A stretch of DNA of 64,000 nucleotides from Diphasiastrum complanatum. Lineage: Eukaryota > Streptophyta > Lycopodiopsida > Lycopodiales > Lycopodiaceae. The position numbers were made by a program, and so were the translations under genes. The notes under the pieces are model-generated. The model made no database searches, had not been told where the DNA came from, and was given only the letters and a program-made list of their open reading frames with translations. Position 1 is the stretch's first letter. Each line of letters begins with the position of its first letter. The DNA lies in the NCBI GenBank assembly GCA_029204225.1, contig CM055108.1:21089644-21153643 (forward strand), written 5' to 3'. Shown here piece after piece: positions 32,043 through 45,089 of the stretch.

Positions 32043-34148
32043 TTCTGATGTTGTTTGAGTTCGTGTACGAGTGCACAAACCAACATCAAATTGAGTGCAC
32101 AATCTTTTGGAGGTGGAACAATGAACATCAATAATTCACATTCTACATTGGTTAGAGAAACAAATTGCAAGGGCATTTTTTATATTTGTGTGGCAAATAA
32201 TAGATAGAGTCTAAACCTCTAGAAGTTGTGCATTCAAAAGATCAATGGCAAAAGAGACATGGTCAAAGAGGTGTACATGCGAGACATGTTTAATACATGC
32301 TGTTTATAATTTATGATAGAATATGCTCTAGCGTAGCAACTTGGAAAAGTTGTCTTTTGGGGTGATTGTCCAATAATAGCAACATTCTAATATATGCTTT
32401 AACAAATTATGATTTTGTATGGTAATTAATTCAATTTGTAAGTTGAATGGTAAATGTTTAGTGGATTTTCTATTTTTAATTGGGGGAGAAATCAAAGTTC
32501 GTGCATGAGATGAAATGGCAAACAAACAATTTTCAAGTCCATACTTTTTTTATACAAGATGTGCTAGGGTATCATATGACAATTGTACAATTCACCAAAC
32601 TATGTTTCATAGATTCCAAGATAAATTCTTGTATTATATTAGAACTATTGAAAAATATGATAGATGAATATGGCTCTGAAAAAATGTATGTAAGATAACT
32701 CCCAATTTGGATGAGGTTCATAAGGTGGACCCCTCAATCATTATCTAAAATTGGATTTCCACACATCTAAGAGTGGGAGATGTTATCACCATTTTGAAGA
32801 AATGGTGCCATGGTGGTGTCATCCAATGCTCGCAAAAAAATGACAAATACAAATAGCTCAATTGTTGAAATTTGTTTTTTACCGCTTCATTTTAGATATA
32901 AGTTTTTTATATGGTTTAAAATCAGTTAGTTTTAGTTATAAATTTTGGGTGTTAGGGTTTTATTTTAACCTTTTACGACTTTATCGATTTCATAGTAGTT
33001 TTTGTGGGTTTTCTATAAGATTAGTCTGAAACTTTTTTGCGAGTACTCATGTCATCTCGAATAGATGGTTGCTCCACCAACGCTATCACTAGCACAGCTG
33101 CCGTGGTGGTGCACAATAGCCTCACTCAAAATACATGCTTCTTAGAGAGGGTGACATAGGTGGTGCTAGGTAGTTACAATCAACTAGTACATTGTGTGAC
33201 TAGTCTTATACCTTAAAAAAGAAGTCATTGATGAAGGTGATGTGAAGCTGCTGAGGGTCAAGTCAAGAGAAAAAATTGGTCATGCACACACCAACAGTGT
33301 CACTGTTGAGCTCACCTTGAAAAATCTATATTCGGTCAGAGAGTGATCCTGTAAAGATTCAAAAGATTTAGAGAACACCAATGCGAGCTGAGCAGAACCT
33401 GCCTGCTACCGATGATTTTTTCTTCTTCACTGGAATCGTGATTCATGAGCATGCAACAACTATCGGATCAAATGTTTTCTTTCATAATGAATGATGAGAT
33501 CACCACGTGGGCTTTCACCCCACAGTTCTCCCTCGCTTCAACGAAAAGCCAGTACTATAACCGACTGCATTCTTGCTCAATCAGTGATCAACATCTCCGA
33601 CTTAGAAGCCTGCTAATTATACACGTTTACTGTTATCGTGGCTGCTCGCTGCTCACTGACTGCAGTCAGCAAATGAAACAGTTACTAGTACTAAGTAGAG
33701 GCCAGGCCCATAGAGCCCGCTGCAATTCAGGTTGTGCTACAGTTTCGTAGCTGTTGCTTTCTGAGCTACAATTCGAGTTTGCAGAGTAGCTTTGAGGAGG
33801 AATAAGATAAATAGAAGCAAAGGGCTTAGAAGCCAGCTGCGGAGATACTGAGCTAGTCATACACAGCTCAAATTTAAGGGTTTCGATTAGTTGCTGTGAG
33901 TTTGATTCTCTATTGCAAAATATTTGTCTTAGGTAGTAAGATTGGGGTCGTTAGTATTGATCTTCAGATGCCCAATTGGTAGGAACAAAGTCTGGAACCT
34001 GATTTCTGTTGGAGAGGTGTTTTTATGACAAATTTTGGCCAACGATCTTTTGCTGTATGTACTCATACAGAAAGATTTTGCTAATTTTTCTGACGATTAG
34101 ATTCGATAATCTCAAAGATAGTCTCATTTAGAGTAGGTGTGATCTGAG
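32043..34148. other. Upstream region of the GRAS gene; no gene seen
   Basis: AT-rich with no recognisable coding segment. The last few hundred bases must hold the promoter and 5' UTR of the GRAS gene at 34149, but I see no distinctive TATA box or operator that I can defend. Confidence 0.45.
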
Positions 34149-36155
34149 ATGGATATACTGGATTTCATCAGTGATTGGGGGCTCCCTCAGTTAAAATCCT
34201 GGAATGTGTCCGACGACATGATTCCCAGCCCCTTTGAAGAAAGGCACGCAGAGTATTATAATCCGAATAGCAAACGCAGAAAATTGAACCCTGCTGATTC
34301 TCTGCAGGAAGAAGCTTGGCTCAATTGGCTAGACATGTCTTGCAGCTCCCCTGAGACAGAGAATGAGCCACTGCTAGAAGAGACAAAGTATGGGTTACCT
34401 TCGGGAACAAATCAGAGTGAGGAGCTGAATGATGAGGAAAAAAATACTTTGAACAATCTTATGAAGTACCTACTAGATCCAGAAGAGAAGGTATGCAAAG
34501 AGACTAATGTATTCTCTGATGAGACTCTCGGAGATCACATATTAGTTGATAGACCTACTTCGGACCATGAGATGCAGCTACACGATATCATGAAATGCCT
34601 GTTGGAGCCACATGCCAAAGATAGTCAAGAAGTCGATGTCTCTTCTAGCAAGAGTAGCGAGAAACAGTCTTTGTCTAGCTCCGCCACAAGCGCAGAGTTG
34701 CAGATTGAGGACCCTCAAACACCAGAGACGAGTAGTGGCAACACAGAAGGACGAGGATCGGATCAACAGTTGGAGGAGTTCTCAGATAGTGATTCCGAAG
34801 AGGTTATGATACTTGATTCAGAGGATAGTAATAAGCAACCAGAAAGACTTCAGAGGGTCGGAAGCTCGGATGCAGATGGAGCAGTCACAGCCAAAGACAA
34901 CAAATGGGAGGAGTTGCAGATATCAAAAGGCAGCCATCCTGCTTCTCCTGCTTCTAGTGAAGAAACTGAGTTTTTTCGCTGTTATAGTCCTCAAACAGAG
35001 GAAGATTACAATGCAGTAAGCCTCGTGCATCTGCTAACTGCATGCGCAGAAGCGGTAACCAGTGGCAACCAAGATCTGGCAGCCGTTATACTAGCAAAAA
35101 TTGAGCACCTTGTGTCACCGAAAGAAAGCGCATTTCAGCGTGTAGCATCTTATTTCTATCAAAGTTTGCAATCTGTTATAACCCAGGAGCTGCCTGCTGA
35201 CGACAATATCACACCAAGCGCAGAGACCATAACTGGAGCATTTCAGCTGCTACATGAGGTTTCTCCTTACAACAAGTTTGCACATTTGACTGCTAATCAA
35301 GCAATCATGGAGGCCGTTGAGGATGAAACAGTAGTCCACATCATAGACTTTGACATCATGGAGGGGTTACAGTGGCCACCATTAATAGAAGCACTGGCAA
35401 CAAGGTCAAACGAGGTCTCTTTCCTCCAGATCACTGCCGTACAACTGGAAGGAGCTCCTAATACCCTTTCTTCTTCTCTAGAATTGACAGGAAGAAGACT
35501 AACCGAGTTTGCAGATTCTTTGCAAATTCCATTTTCTTTTGAAACAGTTGTGCTTGATGAAGAAACCGCATGTTTACAACTGGATGGAGCCGATCAGGGA
35601 GGAGCCCTCATAGCCAACTGCATGCTACAACTCCCCCACATGACTTCACGAAACCCAAAATCCATATTTTCCTTCATCTCAGCCATCAGTAAAATGGAGA
35701 TTAAACTAGTGACGATCAGTGATGATGCTCTCAAGTGTAGATCAACAGACTTCACAGAGAGGTTCTTTGAGATCCTACACCATTCTTGTGCTTTATTTGA
35801 TTCAGTGGAAGCAAGCCTATCAATGCACAATCTTGCAAGGGCTATGATAGAGACCACCTTCTTAGCTCCTAGAATCTGGAGCACAGTTGCCAGCATATGC
35901 CAGCAGCAGGAAAAGGATCAGGAAGTGGGAAGAGCAAGATCAACCCACATCATGCAAGAGCTAGGTTTTGAGCCCTTAAGCATAAGCCATTACAACCAAA
36001 TTCAAGCAGAACTGTTGCTCGCCTTCTTCAAAGAGGGCTACAGGATCGAGGATGAAGGGGATGAGCTAGCAATTTGCTGGGGAGACAGGCCTCTGGTGGC
36101 AGTCTCTACATGGAAATGTAGTGCCAGCCCAAATGATTTGAGCACATATATATAA
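34149..36155 (+). CDS. GRAS-family transcription regulator, NSP2-like
   Basis: Intronless, 668 residues. The N-terminal ~285 residues are acidic and Ser/Glu-rich, with a basic NLS-like SKRRKL (41-46) and an internal duplication, NNLMKYLLDPEEK (about 102-114) against LHDIMKCLLEPHAK (about 144-157). The GRAS domain follows: leucine heptad I from LVHLLTACAEAV (292-303), the VHIID box VHIIDFDIMEGLQW (396-409), LQITAV, then an RRLTEFADSL segment, PFYRE/SAW regions (FEILHHSCALFDSVEA, MIETTFLAPRIW) and the C-terminal ICWGDRPLVAVSTWKC. The DFDIMEG-QW form of VHIID and the end of SAW are, from memory, most like NSP2/RAM1-associated GRAS proteins, which act in nuclear complexes controlling symbiosis and strigolactone genes. 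The start is the first ATG in a long open frame, and nothing upstream extends it. Codon use and intact frame contrast with the dead transposons around it. Subfamily is less certain than family. Confidence 0.93.
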   Translation: MDILDFISDWGLPQLKSWNVSDDMIPSPFEERHAEYYNPNSKRRKLNPADSLQEEAWLNWLDMSCSSPETENEPLLEETKYGLPSGTNQSEELNDEEKNTLNNLMKYLLDPEEKVCKETNVFSDETLGDHILVDRPTSDHEMQLHDIMKCLLEPHAKDSQEVDVSSSKSSEKQSLSSSATSAELQIEDPQTPETSSGNTEGRGSDQQLEEFSDSDSEEVMILDSEDSNKQPERLQRVGSSDADGAVTAKDNKWEELQISKGSHPASPASSEETEFFRCYSPQTEEDYNAVSLVHLLTACAEAVTSGNQDLAAVILAKIEHLVSPKESAFQRVASYFYQSLQSVITQELPADDNITPSAETITGAFQLLHEVSPYNKFAHLTANQAIMEAVEDETVVHIIDFDIMEGLQWPPLIEALATRSNEVSFLQITAVQLEGAPNTLSSSLELTGRRLTEFADSLQIPFSFETVVLDEETACLQLDGADQGGALIANCMLQLPHMTSRNPKSIFSFISAISKMEIKLVTISDDALKCRSTDFTERFFEILHHSCALFDSVEASLSMHNLARAMIETTFLAPRIWSTVASICQQQEKDQEVGRARSTHIMQELGFEPLSISHYNQIQAELLLAFFKEGYRIEDEGDELAICWGDRPLVAVSTWKCSASPNDLSTYI

Positions 36156-37640
36156 TACTCTTATACTCTTTTATGTATAAAGGACAATGGTCTTCCTCGA
36201 GTATAGTCCCTTCATTACTAATGATTTCCAAAGTTCAAAACATTGGAAATGACAGTAGTAATCTCTTGTACACTTCCTTGGAAATATATTCTATTCTTTG
36301 TGTAGAATTTGCAAAAGCAGTTTAACTTACTATTTTCCAAGTTAATACAAGTTTTGAAAGTACATCTTTGTCTTTTGCAACCCTCTCAAATAACTATTAG
36401 ATGTTAACAAATAGCATCCTAAGATTGAATGTCAAGGCTCCCGTCAACATAGGAGAGTCAAATAAGCAAAGAACAAAAAAGACGAACAAAAATGTGGGAC
36501 TATTTATGCATACCACGCACGAGTTAGTCCCAATTAAAAGTCAACGTTAATATGTGCACGAGTTAGTCCCATTCAGAAGTTGACGTTAATATATGCACTT
36601 AACAGTTGCAAGCAAATGCCTATTCATGACATCTAAAATAGTGGCTACTAGTTGGTTAGAATGATGTGGAAATATAGCTCTTTTTTTTAGTGGCAAGTGG
36701 CCACACTTGACTCAACTTTTTCTATTATGTACGCAAATTATTATATAGGGAACACGAGTGTAGTGAATGGCATCATGCATTTCAAAGAGCATTCTACTTG
36801 TTTTTCAATGTGTTAATTGTTAGCTTAATTTGATCTCAATGGTTATGGGTCCAATAGATCCATCAACCATAGTACGTTAAGAACAATCAACTAGCCTTTG
36901 TACCCAAGAGCACATAGAAGGCCGAGAAATTTGAGATCATGATCGAGGCGACAAACATGAACCCAAAGTTATAAAGAAAATTGGAAAATCTAATTATTCC
37001 GTCTAGTGATGGAGGATGAACCTTTTATTAGATGAGAAGTCTTTGTGAGTTATAGTAGATGGGGACTAAGAAACCTTGTTTGGCTGATAAAGATGGGAAT
37101 GATAAAAATAATAATAATAATAATAACAAGGTGATGAGGGCTCAATAATTGGAGAGGACGAAGCTCATTACTACTTTTGTGACAATAAGAGCAATTTGTA
37201 ATCTTGATTGTACAAAGGTTTTATGATCTCAATTGTTAGGAGTCCACAAGATTTGTAAAGCATAGTAGATTAAAAATTGTTTTAGGAAACAATTGGCAAA
37301 AACAAATATGGATGCTTATATACAAGAGCTAGTTCATTCCACAAATTTCTAGTCCTTTTAGGAGAGAACTAGCACTCACTATTTGGAGAATAATAGCTTT
37401 TGCTCAAAAGACTCTATTGGCCACATTTTTCAAGAAAGATGTACTTTGTTCCAACAAGGGTTCATTTTCTACTTGGGTCATAAAACTTTGACTTTGGGTT
37501 GTAACCAAGTTTGCGTTGACTTTGCTTCAAGTAATGTTATGCAATACTAATAAACCGATGAAGTTTATATGAGTTGCTGAAAGTAACTTTGTCAAGAACA
37601 TTCCATTCTAATAATGAGTTGAATTTATAAGTATGTGAAG
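36156..37640. other. 3' flank of the GRAS gene; no gene seen
   Basis: Contains an ATGTATAAAGGA stretch soon after the stop codon, a 39-bp tandem duplication at 36517-36594 (GCACGAGTTAGTCCCA... twice) and an (ATA)n run at 37109-37129. Otherwise AT-rich and featureless. Confidence 0.5.
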
Positions 37641-37649
37641 CGCATGCAT

Positions 37650-38825
37650 CCCAAAGGGAGCCGGGAACCACGACTTAGCTTCCCATCTTTCAACTCTTGC
37701 CGTCCAAACCCACTTGATATACAAGCAGCCAACTTGCCAACAACGATCAGACTTAACCAACTGGAAGTTTAGAAACCAACATTGAGATCCAACCTGGCAC
37801 CATGCCAGATCGGGGGTCCCGATGTGGGTGACTTCCCTCCAAGCAAGCCGCCCGACATACATCAAACTGAACCAACTCGAAGCTTCGTTACAAACGAGTA
37901 ACATCCATTCCAAGCAAGTCGTCTGACTTACATCAGACATAACCAACTGAAAGCTTCGTCATGAGCGTTGGAAGCTAACTTGGCACCACGCCAGATTGGA
38001 CAGCCATAAACAGGTAACTTCCACCCAAGCAAGCCATCCAACTCAGCCGACAGGTTAGAGCCTGCTCCCCAAGAGCTTAACCCATTCACGTTTATGCAAG
38101 GAACACTCAAAATCACAAGCCGCGACAGATATGCAGACAACTAGTTCCTGGACCAAATGGTCCTGACAGCATACCACTGGTGCCACGGACCGAATGGTCC
38201 CGATGGCATACCGCTGGCGTCCCGGGATACGACCCTCAGCTATGTGCCAAATTAAAAAGTTTGAAGCGGCCTTACAACTGGCGCTTTTAGCGAACACCGA
38301 AACCCAGAAGGTAATCAGAGTCAATTTGAGGAAAATCCCACTTTATTGATAAATTTGAGAAGGTTATATTTCAAGTGTGTGACCGACCCTAGTCTTCGGG
38401 GCACTGGCATGCCAAGGCGAGTGCCAAGACAACATTCCAGCAAGGGAGGCTGAGACTTGGTTGGAGCTCGCCCTGAGTTGCAACCCGCACTCCCCTATAG
38501 TATTGGTGGGATTCGCCACCTCCCCTCATGCCAAGTACTCTACCCAGGCTGGTAAAGCACATTTTTTCTCTCTAGGATTTTCCCTCTCTAGAAAGTCATT
38601 TTCTTTCTCTAGAATTTATCGATCCCTAGGCTTCCTTTAATCATGCCTAGATTGTGTGAGGTGATTGCACATCGATTTGAGCTCTCTGGACTTCGCTAGA
38701 ACCGATCGAAAATTTTCAGCCATAGGAACTTGGCGCCGGTTGGATTCTGGTCATAGTGGCGCTGGGAGCAGCAGGGGCGCTGCTGGCACCGGGGACAATG
38801 TTGGCGCCGGTGCCACCAGAAGTAA
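37650..38825 (+). mobile_element. LTR/PBS remnant of a Ty3/gypsy-like element
   Basis: At 38730-38747 the sequence TTGGCGCCGGTTGGATTC is a gypsy-type PBS (TGGCGCC family), preceded by LTR-like, CTCTCTAG-rich sequence. Internal near-duplications occur: the CCAACTGRAAGYTT and GGCACCAYGCCAGATYGG words at about 37760-37810 and again at about 37945-38000, and a 32-bp tandem pair at about 38146-38210 (CCRAATGGTCCYGAYGGCAT). The internal domain is cut ~95 bp after the PBS at 38825, where copia LTR sequence begins. Confidence 0.5.
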
Positions 38826-39055
38826 AATCATTCAGAATAATATGTGCATAACATCTACAATATTATCTATTGACTTTTATGATTTCAAGCATTGTTCGAT
38901 AGATCCACACAATGCATTGGCATGAGACAAATACAGTTTCATCTCATGAATAATGTCTCACTTACTAGCGGACTTCTGGATATGCTGATCCTCATACAAA
39001 ATTGTCTCGCTCACAAGTGGACATGTATTCTGTATTTTTTGTCTTACAGCATTAT
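38826..39055 (-). mobile_element. Truncated 3' LTR of the minus-strand copia element
   Basis: About 230 bp matching 44265-44475, from ATCATTCAGAATAATATGTG to the TTGTCTTA segment. The part of the LTR corresponding to 43718-44264 is missing because the junction at 38825 cuts it off. Confidence 0.78.
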
Positions 39056-39441
39056 GCATCGAGCAGAAAGTATATAGTTCACGAGCTTTTTTGTATCGCG
39101 TCGTGTAGCTTCTAAATTAGAAAGATTCAACATTTACAACTAATCACGAATTACAAGAGTGGCAGATTAGCCATGATCTAGAGTACTTCTGCTGATGTCA
39201 TGATATGTGATCAAATACTTGTACCCCTTTGTACTTGGCTCTTCTTGGTCGTTCATGGAGCAAGAATGATTTTGTGTCACAAAACAATTTCGTGTCATGT
39301 TTGTTCGCGAACAATTTTGTTTCTTGTGTCTTCTCTGTCAAAATCAGAGTGAAGAGCTAACAAGGCTTTGGCAATAGAAACATTTTGTTTTTTCAGCTAC
39401 CTCTCAAAGCATGATAGCTTGACGAGTCCAAGACTGCTCCT

Positions 39442-42400
39442 CTATTTCTTGAATAGACCTTTGTCTAAGGCCTTTGTGAAAATGTCAACTACCATCACCT
39501 TTGTTCCAATAAAAGTAGTCTGCAACATCTTCTTCCCAATCAGATCCATTATTAAGTGGTACTTGACCGCAATGTGTTTCGTCCTTGAGTGAAACATAGG
39601 GTCTTTTGTCAGATGTATTGCAAATGTGCTGTCCATCTGCAAAACCAGAGGTTCATTCCTCGTTTCGCCCCATTCGTCAAGGAACTGTTTGAGCCAAATT
39701 ATTTCATTGGCCATCTTTGTTGTTGCAACGTACTCTACTTCACAGGATGAGTAAGCCACAATGGTCTTGCTGACCCAGAGAATTGCTGCTCTTGATGCGA
39801 TGGTGCATCCTCCTGAGACACTTTTGTAGTCTCCTTGAGGGATGCCCAACTAGCATCACTGTAAGAAAGGATCTAGGATCCACACGACAATAACACAAAC
39901 CAAAATCTTTTGTTAATTGAAGATATTGCAAAATTTGTTTTGCAATCTTCTAATGAGTTGAGCCTGGATTTGTACAGAATTGGCTCATCCTGAACACTGC
40001 ATAAGCAATGTCAGGACATGTGTTATCTGTAAGGTACATTAACGATTCGATCAACTTCCTATATGGTGTAAGCTGCATCAATTCCTTTTCTTCTTTAGTC
40101 CTCAAACAATTTTCATTCGTCAATACTGTTCCTACAAGCATTGGAGTATTTGCTTCTTTCCAATTCAACATCCCAAAATCTTCTAGGATTTTCTGGATAT
40201 ATCTGGACTGATGAAGGTACAATTTACCTCCCTCATAGTCGCTATCAATCTGTAAGCCAAAGTAGCACATGGCTTCTCCCATATCTACAATCTCAAAATA
40301 TTTCGAGACATCATTCTTCACTTTAACAATAAGCTTCTCACTCGTGCAGAGTATCAAAGTGTCGTCCACATACACAGCTACAATGATGATCTTTCCATCT
40401 GTAATTCTTACATAGACATTGGAATCAGCCATTAGTGGCTTGAATCCTAAGGATTTCAGGGCTTGATCTTTCTTCTTGTACCATTGTCACGCTGACTGCT
40501 TGAGACCATAGATACTCCTATGCATTTTGCATGCATAACTAGGAAGTGAGTTTGAGACATATCCTGGGGGTTGATCCATATAGACTTCTTCATCTAGCTC
40601 ACCATGCAAGAAGGTTGTCTTCTCATCCACAATGTGAATCCTGAGATCATAAGTAGCTGCATATGTACATAGTACCCTACAAATGTTTCATGACAAGAGA
40701 GAAGGTCTCAAAATAGTCAATACCATATCTTTGAGAGAATCCCTTCGCTACAAGTCTTGCCTTATACTTTGAGACATCTTCATCTGGTCCATACTTTAGC
40801 TTGCATACCCATTTGCATTTTATGGTCTTTCGCTTATCTGGTAATGGCTGCAATGTCCATACCTGGTTCTTTCTCATGGATTCCATCTCCTCATTCATGG
40901 CTTGGATCCATTTGTCCTTCTTTGGACATTCAATTGCCTCCTCGAAAGTCTGTGGTTTGCCACTGAATCCACAGAACTCTTCTGATGTAGAAGCAGAGCT
41001 GCCTGGCACATATTTTGTTGGTGCTCTTCGGTGTCTTGTCGACCTTCTAGGAGATCCTCCTGGAACTACGATGCCTTTGCCTTTGTTAGCTCTCCTAGGT
41101 CTGAAACCATTTCGGTTAACAGATATTGTAGCAGTAGACTACCTCTCAAACCTTTCTTTGTCTGATTTGTCACTCAAATGCGAAGCGACTCGAACATCTT
41201 CATCTTCGTGTTCATCCTCTGCTCCCTCTGTCACAGTTGACAGATCATAGTACTGTCTTTCAAGAACTTCATAACTGACAGGATCATCGTTGGCCATCAT
41301 TTTGCTCTCATCAAATTTGACATCTCTGACTGTCTTCACAATGTTTGTCTTTGGCATATAGACTCTATAGTATGACGAATTATTGTCATATCCTACAAGA
41401 TATCCCTGTTTAGCTTTCTCATCAAGCTTCTTTCGAAGCTTATCAGGAACATGTGCATAAGCTGCACAGCCAAAGATACGGATGTGAGTCAGATTGGGTT
41501 TTCTACCCCACCATAATTCGTGTGGTGTCGTGTGAGGAATACCAGACTTTTTTGTCCTGTTTTGAATGTAAGCAGCTGTAGCTACTGCTTCATCCCACAT
41601 CACTCTTGAGCTTTCGAGTAGGCTATTATGCATCTGGCAGCTTCCATTAGGGTCCTATTCTTTCTTTCTGCAACATCGTTGTGCTGCGGTGTGTAAGATG
41701 CAGTCCTCCTGTGAATGATACCACGATCATTGCAAAAGTCAGTGATTCAATTCGAGATGCTCCACCTCGATCTGTTCTGATCTACTTCACTTTATTACCA
41801 TTGCATCTCTCTACCCAATTCACATACTCTTTTAATGTGTCAAATGCTTCTGATTTGTTGTGAATAAAATAAACTCTGGCAAATTTACTGTAATCATCAA
41901 TAAAGGTAATGTAATATTTTGAGCCTCCTATTGAGATCACATTGAAAGGCCCACAAATGTCAGAATGCAGTAACTCCAGAATCTTAGTTGTTCTATAGGA
42001 GTCCTTGACAAATTGAGTGCATGACATTTTACCCTTCAGACATGCATCACAGGTCGTCGAACTGGTTGCATTTGAGATGCTCACCCCTGTGATTGTTCCA
42101 TGATGGCTTGCTTGGTATAGTGCCATTGAATTCATATGGCATAGTCTCCTGTGCCATAGAGTGTCTGGTGAATCATCATGAGTCTGATGCACTTGATCTG
42201 TAGACAAGCGTACCTTCAAGTGATACAGATTGTCTTTTCTTCTACCTTGAGTGATCAGGGTACTGTTACTTGCATCAACAATGTTGCATGCTTCATCTGA
42301 GAATGTCACACGCATCCCTGCATCAGCTATTCTTGCCACTAATATCAAGTCTTGTTGTATGTAGGCACAAATAGAACATCTTCGAGTCGCCTGTCTCTGC

Positions 42401-43600
42401 CATTCGTGTTGAGCCACAGTGAACCAATACCATTCACTTGGTGGTTGGATCCATCTCCAAAGACAATAAATCTTGACTCGATCTGCACTTCGAAAATCAG
42501 ACATGATTTGTCTTGATGTAACGAAGTGTTAGGTAGCTCCTGACTCAAGGATTACCTCTTGTGTGTCAAGTGTTGACACTGCACAGATGTAAGCAATTGA
42601 ATTACCATGATTCGATCTTTCTTTGCCCATTTTTTGAGCTCTCTGGCTCCTCGACATAGGATGAACTATTATTGTTCTCCTGTCTGCTTTGTGCTGATTT
42701 GTTTCTTGGGTTCAGGCGGCAGTCCATGGCTGCATGACCTTTCTTGTGGCAGTGGATACAGTCAATTTTTGGGTCGAGCCAACATGAATTGACAGTATGC
42801 CCTTCGCGTCTGCATCTCACGCAGGTCTTCTTGTCTCCACTTTGTTGTTTCGACCTCCCTTTATTCTTCCATTTTCCTTTGTTGGTTCCTTCTGCTTGTT
42901 GATCACGGTCCTGATTTTGATCTGACTCCCTCTTATGCTTGAATTGTTTCTTTGTCTTCTCCTTGTTGCTGTAGTGAGCTTGGTCAGAAGCATCCTTGTG
43001 ATCAAGATGCTCTCAAGCCTCAACTACTTCTCGAATCTCAACAATTGCCTTTTCGAGTGTCATTGTAGGATCCTTTGCTAACAGTGTTTTTTTTTTTTTG
43101 GTTGTCTACAAAGATCTTGGTAAGGCTCTCAACAGATAAGTGAGTTGATTCTCTGTTGACACTGTATTTTTTGCTCCAGAATTGTGTAGTGAAAGGAATA
43201 GATCCTTTATCTTCCTAACAAAAGAAGTGAGGTCTTTGCCATCCCACTGCAGGTTTGTCAGCTGATCCTCAAGCATCATTATCTGACTGTGTGATTTCGT
43301 CTGAAATCTTGTGAGTAGTGTATTCCACATCTCTTTTGCTTTAGAGAGTTTAGCCAGGTCAAGAGTTAGGCTATCCTCGATGGATGATGATAACAAGGCT
43401 GCTGCCTTGTCATTCTTCTCCCTCCATTCACATAGCTCTTTGCTTGTTGTTGTAGGCATCTCCTCAGTGCCATCTACCCAGAGGAATAATCCGTCTCCCT
43501 TTAGTATCAGCGAGGTCTTTACCTTCCATGTTAGGAAGTTAGATCCTGATGAATCCAGAATTATACAGATCTTGGATTGTATGCTGCTAATTGAAGCCAT
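39442..43600 (-). pseudogene. Ty1/copia gag-pol, degenerate
   Basis: Near-complete but broken polyprotein. Gag opens MASISSIQSKICIILDSSGS at 43600 with a UBN2-like WKVKTSLILKGDGLFLWVDG. It has two zinc knuckles, RCRREGHTVNSC preceded by a Met where Cys is expected (about 42825-42775) and CIHCHKKGHAAMDC (about 42760-42715). Protease is decayed (FEVQIESRFIVFGDGSNHQV). Integrase spans about 42150-41140 (LWHRRLCHM, CDACLKGKM, LLHSDICGP, DDYSKFARVYF, then stops around DRGG and PQQ, resuming LLESSRVMWDEAVATAAYIQ). RT spans 41009-39950 with YVDD at 40361-40372. RNase H is at 39849-39442 (YSSCEVEYVA, FHSRTKHIAV, DIFTKAL). At least six stops or frameshifts. Confidence 0.9.
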
Positions 43601-43703
43601 TGCTCCTGAATTTGTGTTCTCACTTGTTAATGGTTCTTTGTTTGAATGTTTAGCCTCTTGGATCTGATAGCTTTTCGGCTATGTCAGACTATGACAAAGG
43701 TAG

Positions 43704-43715
43704 GCTCTGATACCA
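43704..43715 (-). promoter_or_regulatory. tRNA-iMet primer binding site of the minus-strand copia
   Basis: The complement reads TGGTATCAGAGC, two bases inside the LTR end at 43718 and ~100 bp upstream of the gag ATG. Confidence 0.92.
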
Positions 43716-43717
43716 CT

Positions 43718-44475
43718 GATGAAAAAATTCTAGATGTCCAAATTGTGCAGATTCAAAATTCCATTAAAATTCTGAAAACGAACTGATAGAAATCTCTCGA
43801 ATGATTCGCGAACAATTTTGCGAAACTGTTCTAATCACGAATAGTTTCTGGTCGAGAAGAATTTGCGATCCAGTCAAGCTCTGCAACAAAACGAAACAAA
43901 ATGAAACGAGGGGGAAATCAATCGGGCTCTGTAACGAGACAAAACGAAACTATATGAAATGAAACGAAACTTAAGTGAGCTCTGAAATTGATTTACGCTG
44001 ATAGCCAAGTGATTGCGAAGCGAAACACGAAGCGAAAACATTCGCCAATAAAAATCAATTCATGTGAAATTCAGATATGATTGCTGGTCACTGCCGACTA
44101 TATCATTCTTACAATTCTCCAGAATGTAGACAGACACTGTTGATCTATGTTATAAATTATTATGGCATTCAACAAAAACAAACCAATGTGTGGAATTGGA
44201 TAAACAAGTGAATCAGATACACGAATGTTGGCAGACAAAAATTCATTCGAGATCATACAATCATTCAGAATAATATGTGCATAACAGCTACAATATTATT
44301 TATAATTTTTCTGATTTCAAGCACTGTGCGACAGATCCACATAGTGCATTAGCGTGAGAGAAATACAGTTCTCTCACAAATAATGTCTCGCTTACTAGCA
44401 GACTTTTGGATCTGCTGATCCTCTTACAAAATTGTCTCGCTCACAAGCGGACATGTATTCTATATTTTTCGTCTT
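43718..44475 (-). mobile_element. 5' LTR of the minus-strand copia (minimum extent)
   Basis: Begins on the plus strand TGATGAAAAAATTC just outside the PBS. Positions 44265-44475 match the truncated 3' LTR at 38826-39055. The LTR may extend to 45511, where the complement reads TGTTGGAATCAATC, a typical copia LTR start; a minus-strand TATATATAC box at about 44952-44960 would then be its promoter. The comparison with the 3' LTR supports only the shorter extent. Confidence 0.6.
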
Positions 44476-45089
44476 ATAATATTATGTAAAATTCAAAATT
44501 TTAGTGCATTGTCTAGATCTAGGTTCAATCCATTGAATGCTAATGATCAAATAGAAATTTGAGTCATTGAAGCAATTCATTTTGAAGCATTAGATCAAAT
44601 CTTTAAGGTTATTAGAAAACATTCATAGTGCAACACACATAAGAAAATAGAGAATCTGAATTAAGCTGTTGTGAATACAATTATTCAGATCAGAATCCTG
44701 TGCCCAAGAATGGTTCACAATAATAGAGCACTATGTGCTATGATCTTACTTAGCTAGCCATAGATTGAATAACTATCTCTACTTCTTGGATAACTTTCAC
44801 TCTCTTTAAAATCTCTGATCCTATGGAATTAGATAATTAAGATACAATGGAGTTCGTTGAGAAACTCTGAATCACGTTACTGATCTGCGTGGATATTTGT
44901 GTGATCACTCTCACTTCTTGCTCACTTACTTATTCGTGAGTTGTCGTTATGTATATATACGTGGAACAGTTACAATGACTGTGTGGGAAATGAGCATGAA
45001 ACAATGTAGTTACTAAAAAGTACTGAAGTGAGCTATAATGTAGTCTGCGTCTTGGACAAGGCAGAGGAAGAGCTCCATTTTGAATGGTG

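Noticed and set aside
34578-35896. Minus-strand and other-frame readings inside the GRAS gene
   Set aside because: Shadows of the conserved GRAS frame.
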